Source of the DNA: Gammaproteobacteria bacterium Ga0077536
GTDB lineage: Bacteria > Pseudomonadota > Gammaproteobacteria > Ga0077536
Reading direction: 5' to 3'
Length of the DNA: 64,000 bases
Assembly (NCBI GenBank): GCA_001464935.1
Contig: LNEL01000033.1
Span: 1-64,000 of the forward strand
This document shows, in pieces, positions 16,447-25,931 of this stretch. Within the stretch, counting starts at the first letter, position 1. The number at the start of each line of letters is the position of its first letter. The notes below the pieces were generated by a model that had not been told where the DNA came from, made no database searches, and was given only the letters and a program-made list of their open reading frames with translations. The position numbers and the translations under genes are program-made.

Positions 16447-18936
16447 ATGAAAGGTTTGACGCTCAAACGCCTGCTGATCGCCGTGGTCGCGATGTTCGTC
16501 GTGATCGCTGCGGGCAGCAGCGCGGTGATCTGGTCCAGGTTCCGGATCATCGCCGACGCCGAAGTCGCGCGCGGGCAGTCGCTCGACGCGATGCTCGCCC
16601 TCAAGGATGCACGCTTCCATGTCGTGCAGATCCAGCAGTTTCTCACCGATGTCGGGGCCACACGCGACGCCGGCGGCTATGCGGAGGCGCGCGCGAACCA
16701 GGTCGCCGCCCACGCCGCGCTCGATCGGTTGACGCGGGCAGCAGGCGATCTGACCCGGACCGTCGGGGTCGTGCGCGAGCGCATCGATACGGTCCAGACG
16801 GTTGGTGCCGACATGGCCGCCGCCTACATCCGGGACGGGACCGACGCCGGCAACGCGATCATGAAACGGCCAGGCACCGGGCTCGATGACGCGGCTGCCG
16901 CGCTCGCGGCAGAACTCGACCGCCTCACCGGCGACGTGCAGCAGCGCTTCGACGGCGCGTCCCGCGCCGCGCAGACGTCGGCCCTCGAAGCCCGGCATTA
17001 TGTGATGGCGACGCTCGCCGGCCTGCTCGCCGTGCTGATGGTGGCACTGGGGCTCATTTACTGGCGCGTGGTGCCACCGCTCGGCCGGTTGAGGCGCGCG
17101 ATGGAGGCGATTCGCGACGGCGTCAGCGCCGACGAGACGCTCGATGGGCTCGATGGCGATTTTCGTCAGCTCGGTCGCGTGTTCAGCGAAACGCTCGCGC
17201 GCATGGCCGCGCGGCGCGAAGCCGACGCCGTCCTCGCCTCGCAGAATGCGCGCATCGTCCAGGCGCTCGACAAGGCCTCATCGTGCGTGCTCGTGCTCGA
17301 TGCCGGGCGCCGCATCAGCTTCGTCAACGAGGCCCTGCTCGCCGCGCTGCGCGAGGGCACTGAGAGCCTGCGCGCGGAAGCGCCGGACTTCGACGTCGCG
17401 CAGCTGATCGGGGCGCAGGTCGAGCGCATGCTGCCGGGCCTGGCCGGCACGGGTGCCAACGGGCAAGACGAACAGGCCATCGGCGAGCGCACGTTCCGCC
17501 TGATCGCCAATCCGGTCGTCGATGCACGCGGCGAGGCGCTCGGCACGGTCGTCGAATGGCGCGAACTCACGCAGCAGAAAGTCGCCCAGCACCAGCTCGA
17601 AGGGATGATCTACGGCGCGAAGAAGGGCCATCTCGACTGGCGTCTGGAGATCGACAAGTTCGAAGCCGGCTTCTGGCAGGGGCTGGCGCACAACATCAAT
17701 GAAATGCTGGACGCGCTGGTCAAGCCGCTCGATCTCGCCGCGCAGTATGTCGACGACATCGCGCACGGCAAGATGCCGCCGAAGATCACGGACAAGTATG
17801 CCGGCCATTTCGCGAAGCTGACCGGCAATCTGAACCGCTGCATCGGCGCGATCGAAGCGATGATCGACGACGCGACGATGCTTGCGGCGGCCGGTGCGGC
17901 CGGCGAACTCGCGCGGCGGGCAGATGAGCACCGGCACGCCGGCGCGTTCCGCGTGATCGTCGAAGGTGTCAACCAGACACTCGATGCGATCGCGACGCCC
18001 GTGGCCGACACGCAGCGCGTGGTGGCGGCGATGGCCGAGGGCGACCTGACGCAGCGCGTGCAGGTCGAGGCGCGCGGCGACTTCGCGGTGCTGCGCGAGG
18101 CGATCAATGGCAGCCTCGACAAGCTGGCGGCGACCGTCGACGAAATCCGCCGCGCCGCCGGCAGCATGCGCAGCGCGACGTCGGAAATCGCGACCGGCAA
18201 CCAGGATCTCAGCGTGCGCACGGAAGCCCAGGCGCACGGCGTCGAGCGCACGAATGCCGGCATGCAGAGCCTGACGCAGACGCTCGAGAAGAATACCGAG
18301 CAGTCCGTGCAGGCGGACAAGCTTGCGCAGCAGGCGCGCGAGCAGGCCGTCAATGGCGGTCAGGTGGTCGGCGCCGCGGTGCAGGCGATGAAGGAAATCA
18401 ACGCGTCGAGCAGTCGTATCGCGGACATCATCGCCGTGATTGACGAAATCGCGTTCCAGACCAACCTGCTGGCGCTCAACGCCGCGGTCGAGGCCGCGCG
18501 GGCCGGCGATCACGGTCGCGGCTTCGCGGTGGTGGCCGGCGAAGTGCGCAATCTTGCGCAGCGCAGCGCGACGGCGGCGAAGGAAATCAAGACCCTGATT
18601 CAGACCAGCGTGCAGCGGGTCGAGGACGGATCGCGACTCGTCAACGACAGCGGCGGCACGCTGGCGGACATCGTCGACTCGATCAAACGGGTGTCCGGCA
18701 TCATCGAAGAGGTGGCGACGGCATCACGCGAGCAGACCGGCAGTCTCGGTCAGCTCAATCAGGCCGTGCACCAGATTGAAGAGGGCACACAGCAGAACGC
18801 GGCCCTGGTCGAGGAAATCGCGGCGGCGAGCAAATCGCTCGAAGAGCAGGCGGACAAGATGGTGGGGCTGGTCGACTACTTCAGGACCGGCGACATGGCT
18901 GCGCCCGGCCGGCTGACCGCGGCGCGCGCCGCCTGA
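16447..18936 (+). CDS. Methyl-accepting chemotaxis protein
   Basis: An 829-aa chemoreceptor. A transmembrane helix spans about residues 8-30, followed by a periplasmic helical sensor to about 182 and a second transmembrane helix at about 183-205 ([20 protein letters not shown]). The cytoplasmic part has a HAMP, a PAS-like stretch near 270-380, and more HAMP-like segments (for example [20 protein letters not shown]). The signalling tip [20 protein letters not shown] is near residue 666. The C-terminus lacks an NWETF-type CheR/CheB tether. The ligand is unknown. A strong bidirectional hairpin terminator follows. No che genes are nearby. Confidence 0.95.
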   Translation: MKGLTLKRLLIAVVAMFVVIAAGSSAVIWSRFRIIADAEVARGQSLDAMLALKDARFHVVQIQQFLTDVGATRDAGGYAEARANQVAAHAALDRLTRAAGDLTRTVGVVRERIDTVQTVGADMAAAYIRDGTDAGNAIMKRPGTGLDDAAAALAAELDRLTGDVQQRFDGASRAAQTSALEARHYVMATLAGLLAVLMVALGLIYWRVVPPLGRLRRAMEAIRDGVSADETLDGLDGDFRQLGRVFSETLARMAARREADAVLASQNARIVQALDKASSCVLVLDAGRRISFVNEALLAALREGTESLRAEAPDFDVAQLIGAQVERMLPGLAGTGANGQDEQAIGERTFRLIANPVVDARGEALGTVVEWRELTQQKVAQHQLEGMIYGAKKGHLDWRLEIDKFEAGFWQGLAHNINEMLDALVKPLDLAAQYVDDIAHGKMPPKITDKYAGHFAKLTGNLNRCIGAIEAMIDDATMLAAAGAAGELARRADEHRHAGAFRVIVEGVNQTLDAIATPVADTQRVVAAMAEGDLTQRVQVEARGDFAVLREAINGSLDKLAATVDEIRRAAGSMRSATSEIATGNQDLSVRTEAQAHGVERTNAGMQSLTQTLEKNTEQSVQADKLAQQAREQAVNGGQVVGAAVQAMKEINASSSRIADIIAVIDEIAFQTNLLALNAAVEAARAGDHGRGFAVVAGEVRNLAQRSATAAKEIKTLIQTSVQRVEDGSRLVNDSGGTLADIVDSIKRVSGIIEEVATASREQTGSLGQLNQAVHQIEEGTQQNAALVEEIAAASKSLEEQADKMVGLVDYFRTGDMAAPGRLTAARAA

Positions 18937-18947
18937 ACGCTGACCGG

Positions 18948-18976
18948 CACAAGGCGGGCGAAACGCCCGCCTTGTG
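18948..18976. terminator. Bidirectional terminator hairpin
   Basis: A perfect 13-base stem, CACAAGGCGGGCG with CGCCCGCCTTGTG, closes an AAA loop. It lies between the convergent chemoreceptor gene (ending 18936) and LLM gene (ending 18983) and can serve both. Confidence 0.8.
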
Positions 18977-18982
18977 GCCCGA

Positions 18983-19996
18983 TTACAGCTTCGGAATGAC
19001 CTTTTCGCCGAACGCGCGGATGTCGCGCAGCGCCTCGGCCTGCGCCGGTTCGCCGAGCTGGCGCATGCGGAGCATCAGATAGTCCGGCTGAATCTCCTCC
19101 TGCCACATCTTCAGCTGGTCGAGACACTGCTCGGGCGTGCCGGCAATCAGGCGGTCCTGCGCGACCTTCTCGAAGGTCAGCTGTTCGGGTGACTTGATGT
19201 CCTGCAGATACTTGTCCGGCGCGTAGGCACCGAAGCCGTAGTACCAGCGGTGCGTGACCATCGTCATCGCGCTCTTGTCGACGCACTGTTGCCAGCTGTC
19301 GCCGATCACGCAGTCACGCATCAGGCAGACATAGGGCTTGCGGCCGTGCTTCTTCGCCGCTTCCCGATATTGCCGTGTGTACTCCTTGATGACCGGCAGC
19401 GACTGGATGGGATCGGCGATCCAGCCGTCGGCAATGCGGCCGGCCCGCTCGATGCCTTCGGGCACCCAGCCGGCGAGCCAGATCGGCGTGCCGCCCTTCT
19501 GGTACGGCGTCGGCGTCACGCGCACGTTCTCGATCTTGTGATACTTGCTCGGATGGCTGAAGCGCTCGCCGGACCACGCCTTGCGCAGCACATCGACCAC
19601 TTCTTCTGTGCGGCCGACGCGCTGCTTGATGTTGACGCCGAAGGCATCGAAATCGCTGGGCTGGTACGCGATGCCGGCGGCGGTGATGAAGCGGCCCTTG
19701 GTCGCCTGGTCGACGACCGCAATGTCCTCGGCGAGTCGCACCGGGTGATAGAGCGGCGCCAGCAGCACGCAGGTGCCGACCTTCAGGCGCTTCGTGCGTG
19801 CGCCGACGATGCCGGCCATCAGCACCGGCGACGGCAGATAGCCGTCTTCCTGCTGGTGGTGTTCGGTGAAGAAGAAACCGTCGAAGCCGGTCTGCTCGCA
19901 AACCTCGGCCTGTTCGATGATTTCGTCGATCATGCGCGCAACGTTTTCGCCTTTCGGCGGATCCTGGGTGCACGGAAAGTAGCCTACCGGCAGCAT
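18983..19996 (-). CDS. LLM-class flavin-dependent oxidoreductase
   Basis: A 337-aa luciferase-like TIM-barrel protein. Typical segments are CEQTGFDGFFFTEHHQQEDG, KRLKVGTCVLLAPLYHPVRL, AEDIAVVDQATKGRFITAAG and, near the C-terminus, RLIAGTPEQCLDQLKMWQEE. The EHH motif in strand 2 resembles that of bacterial luciferase and related FMN monooxygenases. ATG 19996 follows GAGGAGG by about 7 bases. The gene is monocistronic, converges with the chemoreceptor gene and is separated from it by a strong hairpin. A monooxygenase role is likely; the substrate is unknown. Confidence 0.88.
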   Translation of the reverse strand: MLPVGYFPCTQDPPKGENVARMIDEIIEQAEVCEQTGFDGFFFTEHHQQEDGYLPSPVLMAGIVGARTKRLKVGTCVLLAPLYHPVRLAEDIAVVDQATKGRFITAAGIAYQPSDFDAFGVNIKQRVGRTEEVVDVLRKAWSGERFSHPSKYHKIENVRVTPTPYQKGGTPIWLAGWVPEGIERAGRIADGWIADPIQSLPVIKEYTRQYREAAKKHGRKPYVCLMRDCVIGDSWQQCVDKSAMTMVTHRWYYGFGAYAPDKYLQDIKSPEQLTFEKVAQDRLIAGTPEQCLDQLKMWQEEIQPDYLMLRMRQLGEPAQAEALRDIRAFGEKVIPKL

Positions 19997-20139
19997 GGCA
20001 CGTCCTCCTCGGTCATTGTTCTGATGGTGAAGCGGCAGTGTACTGCGTGCAGGCCGCGCGCTTCGACTGTTCCGGCGTCGCGGGTGTCCCCTGTTTGAAG
20101 GGAGAGGCCCCGGCCGGACACGTCAATCGGGGCGGTGGC

Positions 20140-20979
20140 TCAGTCTGCCGGGGCGCGCCCGCAGCGTTCGCGCAGGAATGGCAGGATCGCGTCCGCCACC
20201 GCGTCGGGGTTGTCGGCGTATGGGAAATGCCCGCTGTCGGCCAGCTTGACGAGCCTGGCGCGCGGAAAGGTCGTCAACTGCAAATCGGCGAAGCGTGCCG
20301 GCAGGTAGAGATCGCGCAGGCCCCACACGACCAGCGCCGGCAGGTTCAGCGGTCGCAGCGCGCTGTGCAGCGTCGCGGACAGTTCGTCGATGTGCGAGGT
20401 TGCGCGATAGAGGCGCAGGATCGCCCGCTTGGTGCCGGCATCGAAATCGGCATACATGCGGTCGACGAATTCGCGTGGCAGCCCGCGCGGATTGCCGAGT
20501 TTCAGCAGCGCGCGAAAGCCCGCGCGCGTGGTGGTCGCCTGGAACAGTTCGCCCAGCAGCGGCGTGCGCCAGATGCGCGCGAGGAAATGCCAGCGATAGC
20601 CCGTCAGCACGCCGATGTTGATCATCGTCACCGACGCCACGCGCGCCGGGTGCTGGGCCGCCCAGCCGAGGCCCCAGGGGCCGCCGAAGTCGTGCACGAC
20701 GAGATGCACGCGATCGATGCCGAGGGCGTCGATGATGTGTCCCAGATGCGTCGAATAGCCGCTCGCGGTGTAATCGAAATCGTCGGGCTTGTCGGCCTGC
20801 CCGAAGCCCGGCATCGTCGGCGCCACGGCGCGCATGAACGAACCCGCGCCCTCGACCAGCGCCTGCCAGTCCTCACCGCTTCCCGGGTTGCCGTGCACGA
20901 ACACCGCCGCCTCATGCCCGGTCCCCGCGTCGAGCACCGGCGAGCGTATGCCGCCTATCGTGATGTCGTGCCGGTTCAT
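20140..20979 (-). CDS. Alpha/beta hydrolase with aspartate nucleophile (dehalogenase/epoxide-hydrolase-like)
   Basis: A 279-aa alpha/beta hydrolase. The oxyanion segment is FVHGNPGSGEDW, the nucleophile motif is HDFGGPWG with Asp97, the acid is Asp223 in WGLRDLYLP, and the base is His251 in DSGHFPYADNP. An aspartate nucleophile and the HGNP motif place it near haloalkane dehalogenases and epoxide hydrolases. Dehalogenases normally have Trp after the nucleophile (HDWG) for halide binding; here it is Phe, so classic dehalogenation is doubtful. No signal peptide is seen. It is a single gene between the LLM gene and a repeat pair. Confidence 0.82.
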   Translation of the reverse strand: MNRHDITIGGIRSPVLDAGTGHEAAVFVHGNPGSGEDWQALVEGAGSFMRAVAPTMPGFGQADKPDDFDYTASGYSTHLGHIIDALGIDRVHLVVHDFGGPWGLGWAAQHPARVASVTMINIGVLTGYRWHFLARIWRTPLLGELFQATTTRAGFRALLKLGNPRGLPREFVDRMYADFDAGTKRAILRLYRATSHIDELSATLHSALRPLNLPALVVWGLRDLYLPARFADLQLTTFPRARLVKLADSGHFPYADNPDAVADAILPFLRERCGRAPAD

Positions 20980-20991
20980 GGGGCTGAATTT

Positions 20992-21119
20992 GCCACAGAG
21001 AACACAGAGAACAGCTGGGAATAAAGAACGTGCAGGCCGCTGCGAGAATGCAGTGCCGGGGCAGCCACGAAGCAGTTCTCGTTCATTTTCCTATCGGTGT
21101 TCTCTGTGTTCTCGGTGGC
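20992..21119. repeat. Inverted repeat pair, CCACAGAGAACACAGAG type
   Basis: GCCACAGAGAACACAGAGAA starts at 20992. Its reverse complement ends at 21119, with one mismatch over 22 bases and 84 bases between the arms. Repeats of this CACAGAG character are found in intergenic DNA of many unrelated bacteria. Here it fills the gap between the hydrolase and permease genes. Confidence 0.8.
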
Positions 21120-21129
21120 CATTGGGCGC

Positions 21130-22539
21130 CTAGGTCGAAGGCACAGCCAGTTTGCTGTGGCGCATCGAGTACGCGAAGTAGAACACGATGCCGGCAACCA
21201 GCCAGATGATGAAGCGCTCCCAGGTGTGTTGCGGCAGGAAGGCCATCAGTGCGCCGCAGGACAGGGCGCCCAGCACCGGAATCAGGGGATTCCACGGCAG
21301 TTTGAACGGGCGTGGCAGGTGCGGCTGCGTCTTGCGCAGCAGCGCCACGCCGCCACAGACCATCACGAACGCGAACAGCGTGCCGATGTTCACGAGTTCG
21401 GCGAGTTTGCCGAGCGGCAGCACACCGGCGAACAGCGCGCAGGTCAGCCCGACGACGACGATCGTGTTGACCGGCGTTTGCGTGCGCTTGTTGATCGCGG
21501 CGAAGAACGGTGGCAGCAGGCCGTCGCGCGCCATCGCGAAAATGATGCGGGTGAGGCCGTAGTAGAGCACGAGCATCACCGTCACGAGGCCGGCGATCAC
21601 GCCGACCGCGACGAGGCCAGAGGCCCAGCGATGACCCAGCGACAGCAGCGCGGCCGCCACCGGCGAACTGACGCCGAGTTCCTTGTAGCTGACGACGCCG
21701 GTCAGCACGGCGGAGACGGCGATGTAGACGACGGTACAGATCGCGAGCGCGCCGAGGATGCCGATCGGCAGATCGCGCTGCGGATTCTGGGCCTCCTCGG
21801 CGGCCGTGGTCACCGCATCGAAGCCGATGTAGGCGAAGAACACGAGTGACGCGCCGGCCAGGATGCCAACCGTCTCGCCGCCTTCCATGCGCGTGAACCA
21901 GCCGTAGGGCATGAACGGCGACCAGTTCGCCGGATCGACATGGCCGGTGGCGGCGACGAGGAAGACCGCAATCGTGAACAGCTTCACGCCGACCATCACG
22001 GCGTTGAGACGCGCGCTTTCCTTGGCACCGACGATCAGCATGCCCATCAGCGCGAGAATCACCAGTGCGGCGGGCAGGTTCACGATGCCGCCATTTTCCG
22101 GGTGCGTGGAGATCGCCATCGGCAATTCGAGCCCCATCGATTTGAGCGCGTTGCCGAAGTAGCCCGACCAGCCGTTGGCGACCGCTGCGACCGACATTCC
22201 GTACTCGAGCAGCAGCGTCCAGCCGATGATCCAGGCGATGAACTCGCCGAACGCCGAATAGCTGTAGCCATAGGCGCTGCCGCAGCCGCCGAGGCTGGCG
22301 GCGAGTTCGGCATAGGCCAGCGCGGCGAAGGCGCAGGCCACGCCCGCGATCACGAACGACAGCACCACCGCAGGGCCGGACTGGTTGGCGGCGGCGATGC
22401 CGGTGAGGACAAAGATGCCGGTGCCGATGATGGCGCCGATGCCGAGCAGGGTGAGATCGAAAGCCGAGAGGCAGCGCTTCAACCCGCTGTTCGCATAGTC
22501 TTCGTGCTTCAGGGTGCGGGTGCGGAACAGCTGCTTCAT
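21130..22539 (-). CDS. APC-superfamily cationic/neutral amino acid permease
   Basis: A 469-aa inner-membrane permease with about 12 hydrophobic helices. The signature GIGAIIGTGIFVLTGIAA in helix 1 and FFAYIGFDAVTTAAEEAQNP after helix 6 identify the APC family, of the bacterial YfnA / eukaryotic CAT-like branch. The N-terminal KQLFRTRTLKHEDYANSGLK is also typical of that branch. ATG 22539 is chosen for GGAGG about 7 bases upstream; the frame runs on further but without a domain. It is probably a proton-coupled amino acid uptake carrier. It stands alone. Confidence 0.9.
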   Translation of the reverse strand: MKQLFRTRTLKHEDYANSGLKRCLSAFDLTLLGIGAIIGTGIFVLTGIAAANQSGPAVVLSFVIAGVACAFAALAYAELAASLGGCGSAYGYSYSAFGEFIAWIIGWTLLLEYGMSVAAVANGWSGYFGNALKSMGLELPMAISTHPENGGIVNLPAALVILALMGMLIVGAKESARLNAVMVGVKLFTIAVFLVAATGHVDPANWSPFMPYGWFTRMEGGETVGILAGASLVFFAYIGFDAVTTAAEEAQNPQRDLPIGILGALAICTVVYIAVSAVLTGVVSYKELGVSSPVAAALLSLGHRWASGLVAVGVIAGLVTVMLVLYYGLTRIIFAMARDGLLPPFFAAINKRTQTPVNTIVVVGLTCALFAGVLPLGKLAELVNIGTLFAFVMVCGGVALLRKTQPHLPRPFKLPWNPLIPVLGALSCGALMAFLPQHTWERFIIWLVAGIVFYFAYSMRHSKLAVPST

Positions 22540-22927
22540 GCGCGACCTCCAGGGTTCATGCAGTGCAGTGTAGGAACAATTGCCGACAGGGGGAATGGCC
22601 GCAGCGCCGTTGCATCGCCGGCGACTCCGCTGCGCACCGCGCGCCCAGAACGGGACAGGATTGGGGACGTCATGCCGAACCGGGGGCGACCTGTGGCGTA
22701 GGGCAGGCGTGATGTATACCGGATGGCGGCGAGGCGTCGAGCTGTCCGCTGCGGACCGGGACGGCCGCGGCGGCCCGAATGCCACGGCGTCGTCGTGACC
22801 CGACGATCAACGGTCGGGGATCAGGTTCAGGCGCCGGAATGGCGCCAGCGCAAGGTCGCCGCAGCTGGGTCCGACGCCACGGTCCGGTCACCGTGGCGTC
22901 GGCTGTCGCCCGACCGGGCCCAGCGAT
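22540..22927. other. 388-base intergenic region
   Basis: Between the permease start and the TonB-receptor stop, both on the minus strand. Apart from one strong hairpin at 22871-22902 nothing is recognised. A promoter for the permease is expected in 22540-22640, but no convincing -10/-35 pair is seen. Confidence 0.5.
22871..22902 (-). terminator. Terminator hairpin after the TonB-receptor gene
   Basis: A perfect 13-base stem, CCGACGCCACGGT with ACCGTGGCGTCGG, and a 6-base loop. It begins about 26 bases beyond the receptor stop codon. There is no U tract. Confidence 0.6.
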
Positions 22928-24976
22928 TCAGAACGTGTAGCGCGCCGTCACGCCGCCGTACGCGTTGCGATCCGGAGCCGGCTCGAAGTAGCGGTTCGCG
23001 GCGGCGTTGAGGATCACGTTCTGGTTGTACTCTTCGTTGAAGAAGTTGTTGATGCCGAAGAACGGCGACACGCCCCAGGCGCCGAACTGGAAGTCGCGGC
23101 CGAAGCGCAGGTTGGCGACGTGATAGGCGTCGTTCTCGGCCGTGTTCAGGTTGTCGGCATAGACCTCGTCGACGTGCAGCATGTCGAAGACCGCGTACAG
23201 GCCCGACGGGTGCGTGTAGGCGACCTCGGCGTAGAACTGGTGTTCCGGCTGGCCTGGCAGCCGGTTGCCCTCGATGGCCGGGGTCGGTGTGAAGCGATCG
23301 AAGGTGAAGTCCGCGTAGGTGTACGCGAAGGCGACATCGAGGCCCTTGAACACTTCGTAGCGCAGGCTCGCTTCGGTGCCGGTGCGCTCGGTGTCCGCAT
23401 TCTGGAACACCGCGCTGCGACCGATGTTCAGCACGTTGATGATCTCGTCTTCGACCGTGGTGTGATAGACCGCCAGGTCATAGCTCAGGCGCGACAGCAC
23501 CAGGCCCTTCACACCGACTTCATAGCTCTTCGCCTGCTGTGCCGACACGTCGCCGAAGCCGCCGAGCGTGCCCTGACCGCGCGAATTGTTCGACAGTTCG
23601 GTGAAGCTCGGCGTCTCGAACGAGGTGCCGTAGTTCGCGTACAGGTTCACCTCGCGCAGCGGGCTGTAGACGATGCCGGCCATTGGATTCAGCTGGTCGA
23701 ACTCCAGCGCATCGGTCTGGTTGCCGTTGTTGAGAAAGCGATCTTCGACGTCGAGATCGAGCTGGTCATAGCGCAGGCCGAGCATCAGTTCGATTTGCGA
23801 GGTGAGGCTGAACTCGTTCTGCAGGTACACGCCCTTGCTTTCGGCGTTCTCGACCTGGTCGAAACGCAGCGCGCCGCGCGCGCCGTTCACGTTGACGAAG
23901 CGCTGGCGATCGTCTTCCTGGGCGTCGATGTCGAAACCCACCGTCAGGCGGTTCTGGTGTCCGAACATCGGGCGGTCGTAAGAGTATTGCGCACCGCCGC
24001 CGAGCACGAAGCGATCGAACTCGACGACGCCGTCGTCCGCCGCGAAGCCCTGGCCGATCGCGAGGTTGTTGGTGAAGTCGCGCCAGATGTAATAGTTGCG
24101 GACCTGCAGGTGATGGTACTCGCCCATGTCGCGCGTGTAGACGAGGCCGGCCTTCTGCTGTTCGAGCGCCTCACCCGAATCGAAGCGCAGATTGTTGGCT
24201 GCCGCGCCCTTGCGGTTCGTGCGCACCTGCGCGGCGGTGAGGCCGCCCGGATCGTCGGCGGTCGGCGAATCGACCGCGTTGACGATGGCCGTCAGCGACG
24301 AGCCGTCGCTGAAGTCATAGCGGAACTTGCTGTTGACCATGCCGTGCTCGACAGCGCTGTGGTCGCGGTAGCCTTCCATGTCCAGGTACGACGCGTTGAC
24401 GAGATAGTTCAGCGCGCCGGCCTGACCACCGGTTTTCACGTTGTAGCGTCCGAAGCCGAACTCGCCGAGGTTCACGCCGGCTTCGACGAACGGCCGGTCG
24501 CCACCGTCTTCGGTGAAGATGTTCATCACGCCGCCGGCTGCCGCACCGTACAGCGCTGCCGCCGGGCCGCGGATCACTTCGATGCGCGAAGCGGACGACA
24601 GGTCGATGTCGTCGACGCCGCCCTGACCGTCCGGCAAGGTCGACGGGATGCCGTCGACGAAAATCTTGATGCCGCGGATGCCGAACTGCGAGCGCGCCCC
24701 GAAGCCTCGGATCGACACGCGCACATCCTGGGCGAAGTTGTAGCGATTCTGGAAGAACACGCCGGGCACGCGGCCGAGGGATTCATCGAGCCCGAGCATC
24801 TGGCGCCGCTGGATGTCGTTCTTCTCGACGGTCGAGATCGCGAGCGGCGTGCGCAGGGCGTCGCGTTCGACGCGGGTGGCGGTGACGGTGTATTCCTCGT
24901 CCATGGCGGCGGCCGTCAGCGGCAGCGTCGCGAGCAGGGAGAGGCACCACGGGCGGGAGTGCAGGCGCATTTTCAT
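22928..24976 (-). CDS. TonB-dependent outer-membrane receptor, YncD-like
   Basis: A 682-aa receptor. After a signal peptide (MKMRLHSRPWCLSLLATLPL onward) comes a TonB box-like EEYTVTATR and a plug domain. The plug carries RVSIRGFGARSQFGIRGIKI and VDGIPSTLPDGQGGVDDIDL, which closely recall E. coli YncD, then IEVIRGPAAALYGAAAGGVM. The 22-stranded barrel ends with a C-terminal Phe (ARYTF). The start is placed at 24976, since the longer frame lacks a signal peptide. YncD-type receptors import ferric or other chelates; the ligand is not established. It is divergent from the exported PCMT-like gene, with 145 bases between them. Confidence 0.92.
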   Translation of the reverse strand: MKMRLHSRPWCLSLLATLPLTAAAMDEEYTVTATRVERDALRTPLAISTVEKNDIQRRQMLGLDESLGRVPGVFFQNRYNFAQDVRVSIRGFGARSQFGIRGIKIFVDGIPSTLPDGQGGVDDIDLSSASRIEVIRGPAAALYGAAAGGVMNIFTEDGGDRPFVEAGVNLGEFGFGRYNVKTGGQAGALNYLVNASYLDMEGYRDHSAVEHGMVNSKFRYDFSDGSSLTAIVNAVDSPTADDPGGLTAAQVRTNRKGAAANNLRFDSGEALEQQKAGLVYTRDMGEYHHLQVRNYYIWRDFTNNLAIGQGFAADDGVVEFDRFVLGGGAQYSYDRPMFGHQNRLTVGFDIDAQEDDRQRFVNVNGARGALRFDQVENAESKGVYLQNEFSLTSQIELMLGLRYDQLDLDVEDRFLNNGNQTDALEFDQLNPMAGIVYSPLREVNLYANYGTSFETPSFTELSNNSRGQGTLGGFGDVSAQQAKSYEVGVKGLVLSRLSYDLAVYHTTVEDEIINVLNIGRSAVFQNADTERTGTEASLRYEVFKGLDVAFAYTYADFTFDRFTPTPAIEGNRLPGQPEHQFYAEVAYTHPSGLYAVFDMLHVDEVYADNLNTAENDAYHVANLRFGRDFQFGAWGVSPFFGINNFFNEEYNQNVILNAAANRYFEPAPDRNAYGGVTARYTF

Positions 24977-25121
24977 GTTGATCCATCGCAGTTCGAAGGC
25001 GCGCATTGGAAGGCAAAATGCGGGCCGATGCAAAGTTTTTGCACCGTGTTCGGGCGAACGGCCGACTATCGGGCCCAAACCGTTTTCCGTATGGTTCATA
25101 TCACTCAACGGGTGGGCCGCC

Positions 25122-25901
25122 ATGGTTGCTGACAACCAGATTGTTCGAGCGCTGCCCGGTCTGCGTCGCGCGCTGCGCGCAGGCCTGCTGTCGCTCGCGA
25201 TGCTGAGTGCCGCTGTCGCGGCAGGAGTCGATTCGATGCGTGAGGCGATGCTCGAGGAGATTGCGCAGGACTTTCTGGAGACTGCCGACTACACGGGGCT
25301 GCGCGCGATGAGTCCGGCGGTGCGGGACGCGATGGGCACGGTGCCGCGCGAGGCATTCGTGCGGGACGACGACAGCGCGCGCGCCTACGTGAACCGGCCG
25401 CTGTCGATCGGTCACGGGCAGACCATTTCGCAGCCGTTCATCGTCGCCCTGATGACCGAGCTGCTGGGGGTGTCCGCCGGCGCGCGCGTGCTCGAGGTAG
25501 GCACCGGCTCCGGCTACCAGGCCGCAGTGCTCGCCGCGCTCGGGGCCGAGGTCTGCTCGATCGAGATCATTCCCGCGCTCGCCGCCGCCGCCAGCGAACG
25601 CCTGGCGAAGCTCGGCTATGCGGTCGACGTGCGCGCCGGCGATGGGCATCTCGGATGGCCCGAACGGGCCCCGTTCGACGCCATCATCGTCACCGCCGGC
25701 GGCGCGGTGCCACCGGCGCTGCTCGCGCAGCTCAAGCCGGGTGGCCGGCTGGTGATCCCGATTGGCGTGGCGCCGGGCGAACAGCAGTTGACGCTCATCA
25801 CGCGCGGCCGGGACGACACGTTGACGCGCGTGGCGAAGCTGCCCGTGCGCTTCGTGCCGCTGACCGGCGACACCGCAGGAGGCGCCCCGCGGCACCATTG
25901 A
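25122..25901 (+). CDS. pcm: Protein-L-isoaspartate O-methyltransferase-like protein, apparently exported
   Basis: A 259-aa SAM-dependent methyltransferase of the PCMT family, which repairs isoaspartyl residues. The core has the family stretch RPLSIGHGQTISQPFIVALM, the SAM motif I VLEVGTGSGYQAAVLAALGA, then PFDAIIVTAGGAVPPALLAQ and LKPGGRLVIPIG. ATG 25122 gives an N-terminus with three Arg followed by LLSLAMLSAAVAAG, a plausible signal peptide, so the enzyme may work in the periplasm. Initiation at a later Met (MREAMLEEIAQDF) would give a cytosolic form. It is 30 bases before the acyl-CoA synthetase gene. Confidence 0.88.
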   Translation: MVADNQIVRALPGLRRALRAGLLSLAMLSAAVAAGVDSMREAMLEEIAQDFLETADYTGLRAMSPAVRDAMGTVPREAFVRDDDSARAYVNRPLSIGHGQTISQPFIVALMTELLGVSAGARVLEVGTGSGYQAAVLAALGAEVCSIEIIPALAAAASERLAKLGYAVDVRAGDGHLGWPERAPFDAIIVTAGGAVPPALLAQLKPGGRLVIPIGVAPGEQQLTLITRGRDDTLTRVAKLPVRFVPLTGDTAGGAPRHH

Positions 25902-25931
25902 GCTCCTCGCGGGGGGCGGCGACAATGGGCC

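Noticed and set aside
23120..25132. A 670-codon open frame antisense to the TonB receptor
   Set aside because: Composition is low-complexity (Val, Ala, Arg, Glu, His), with no recognisable domain. The receptor on the other strand is clear from signal peptide to C-terminal Phe.
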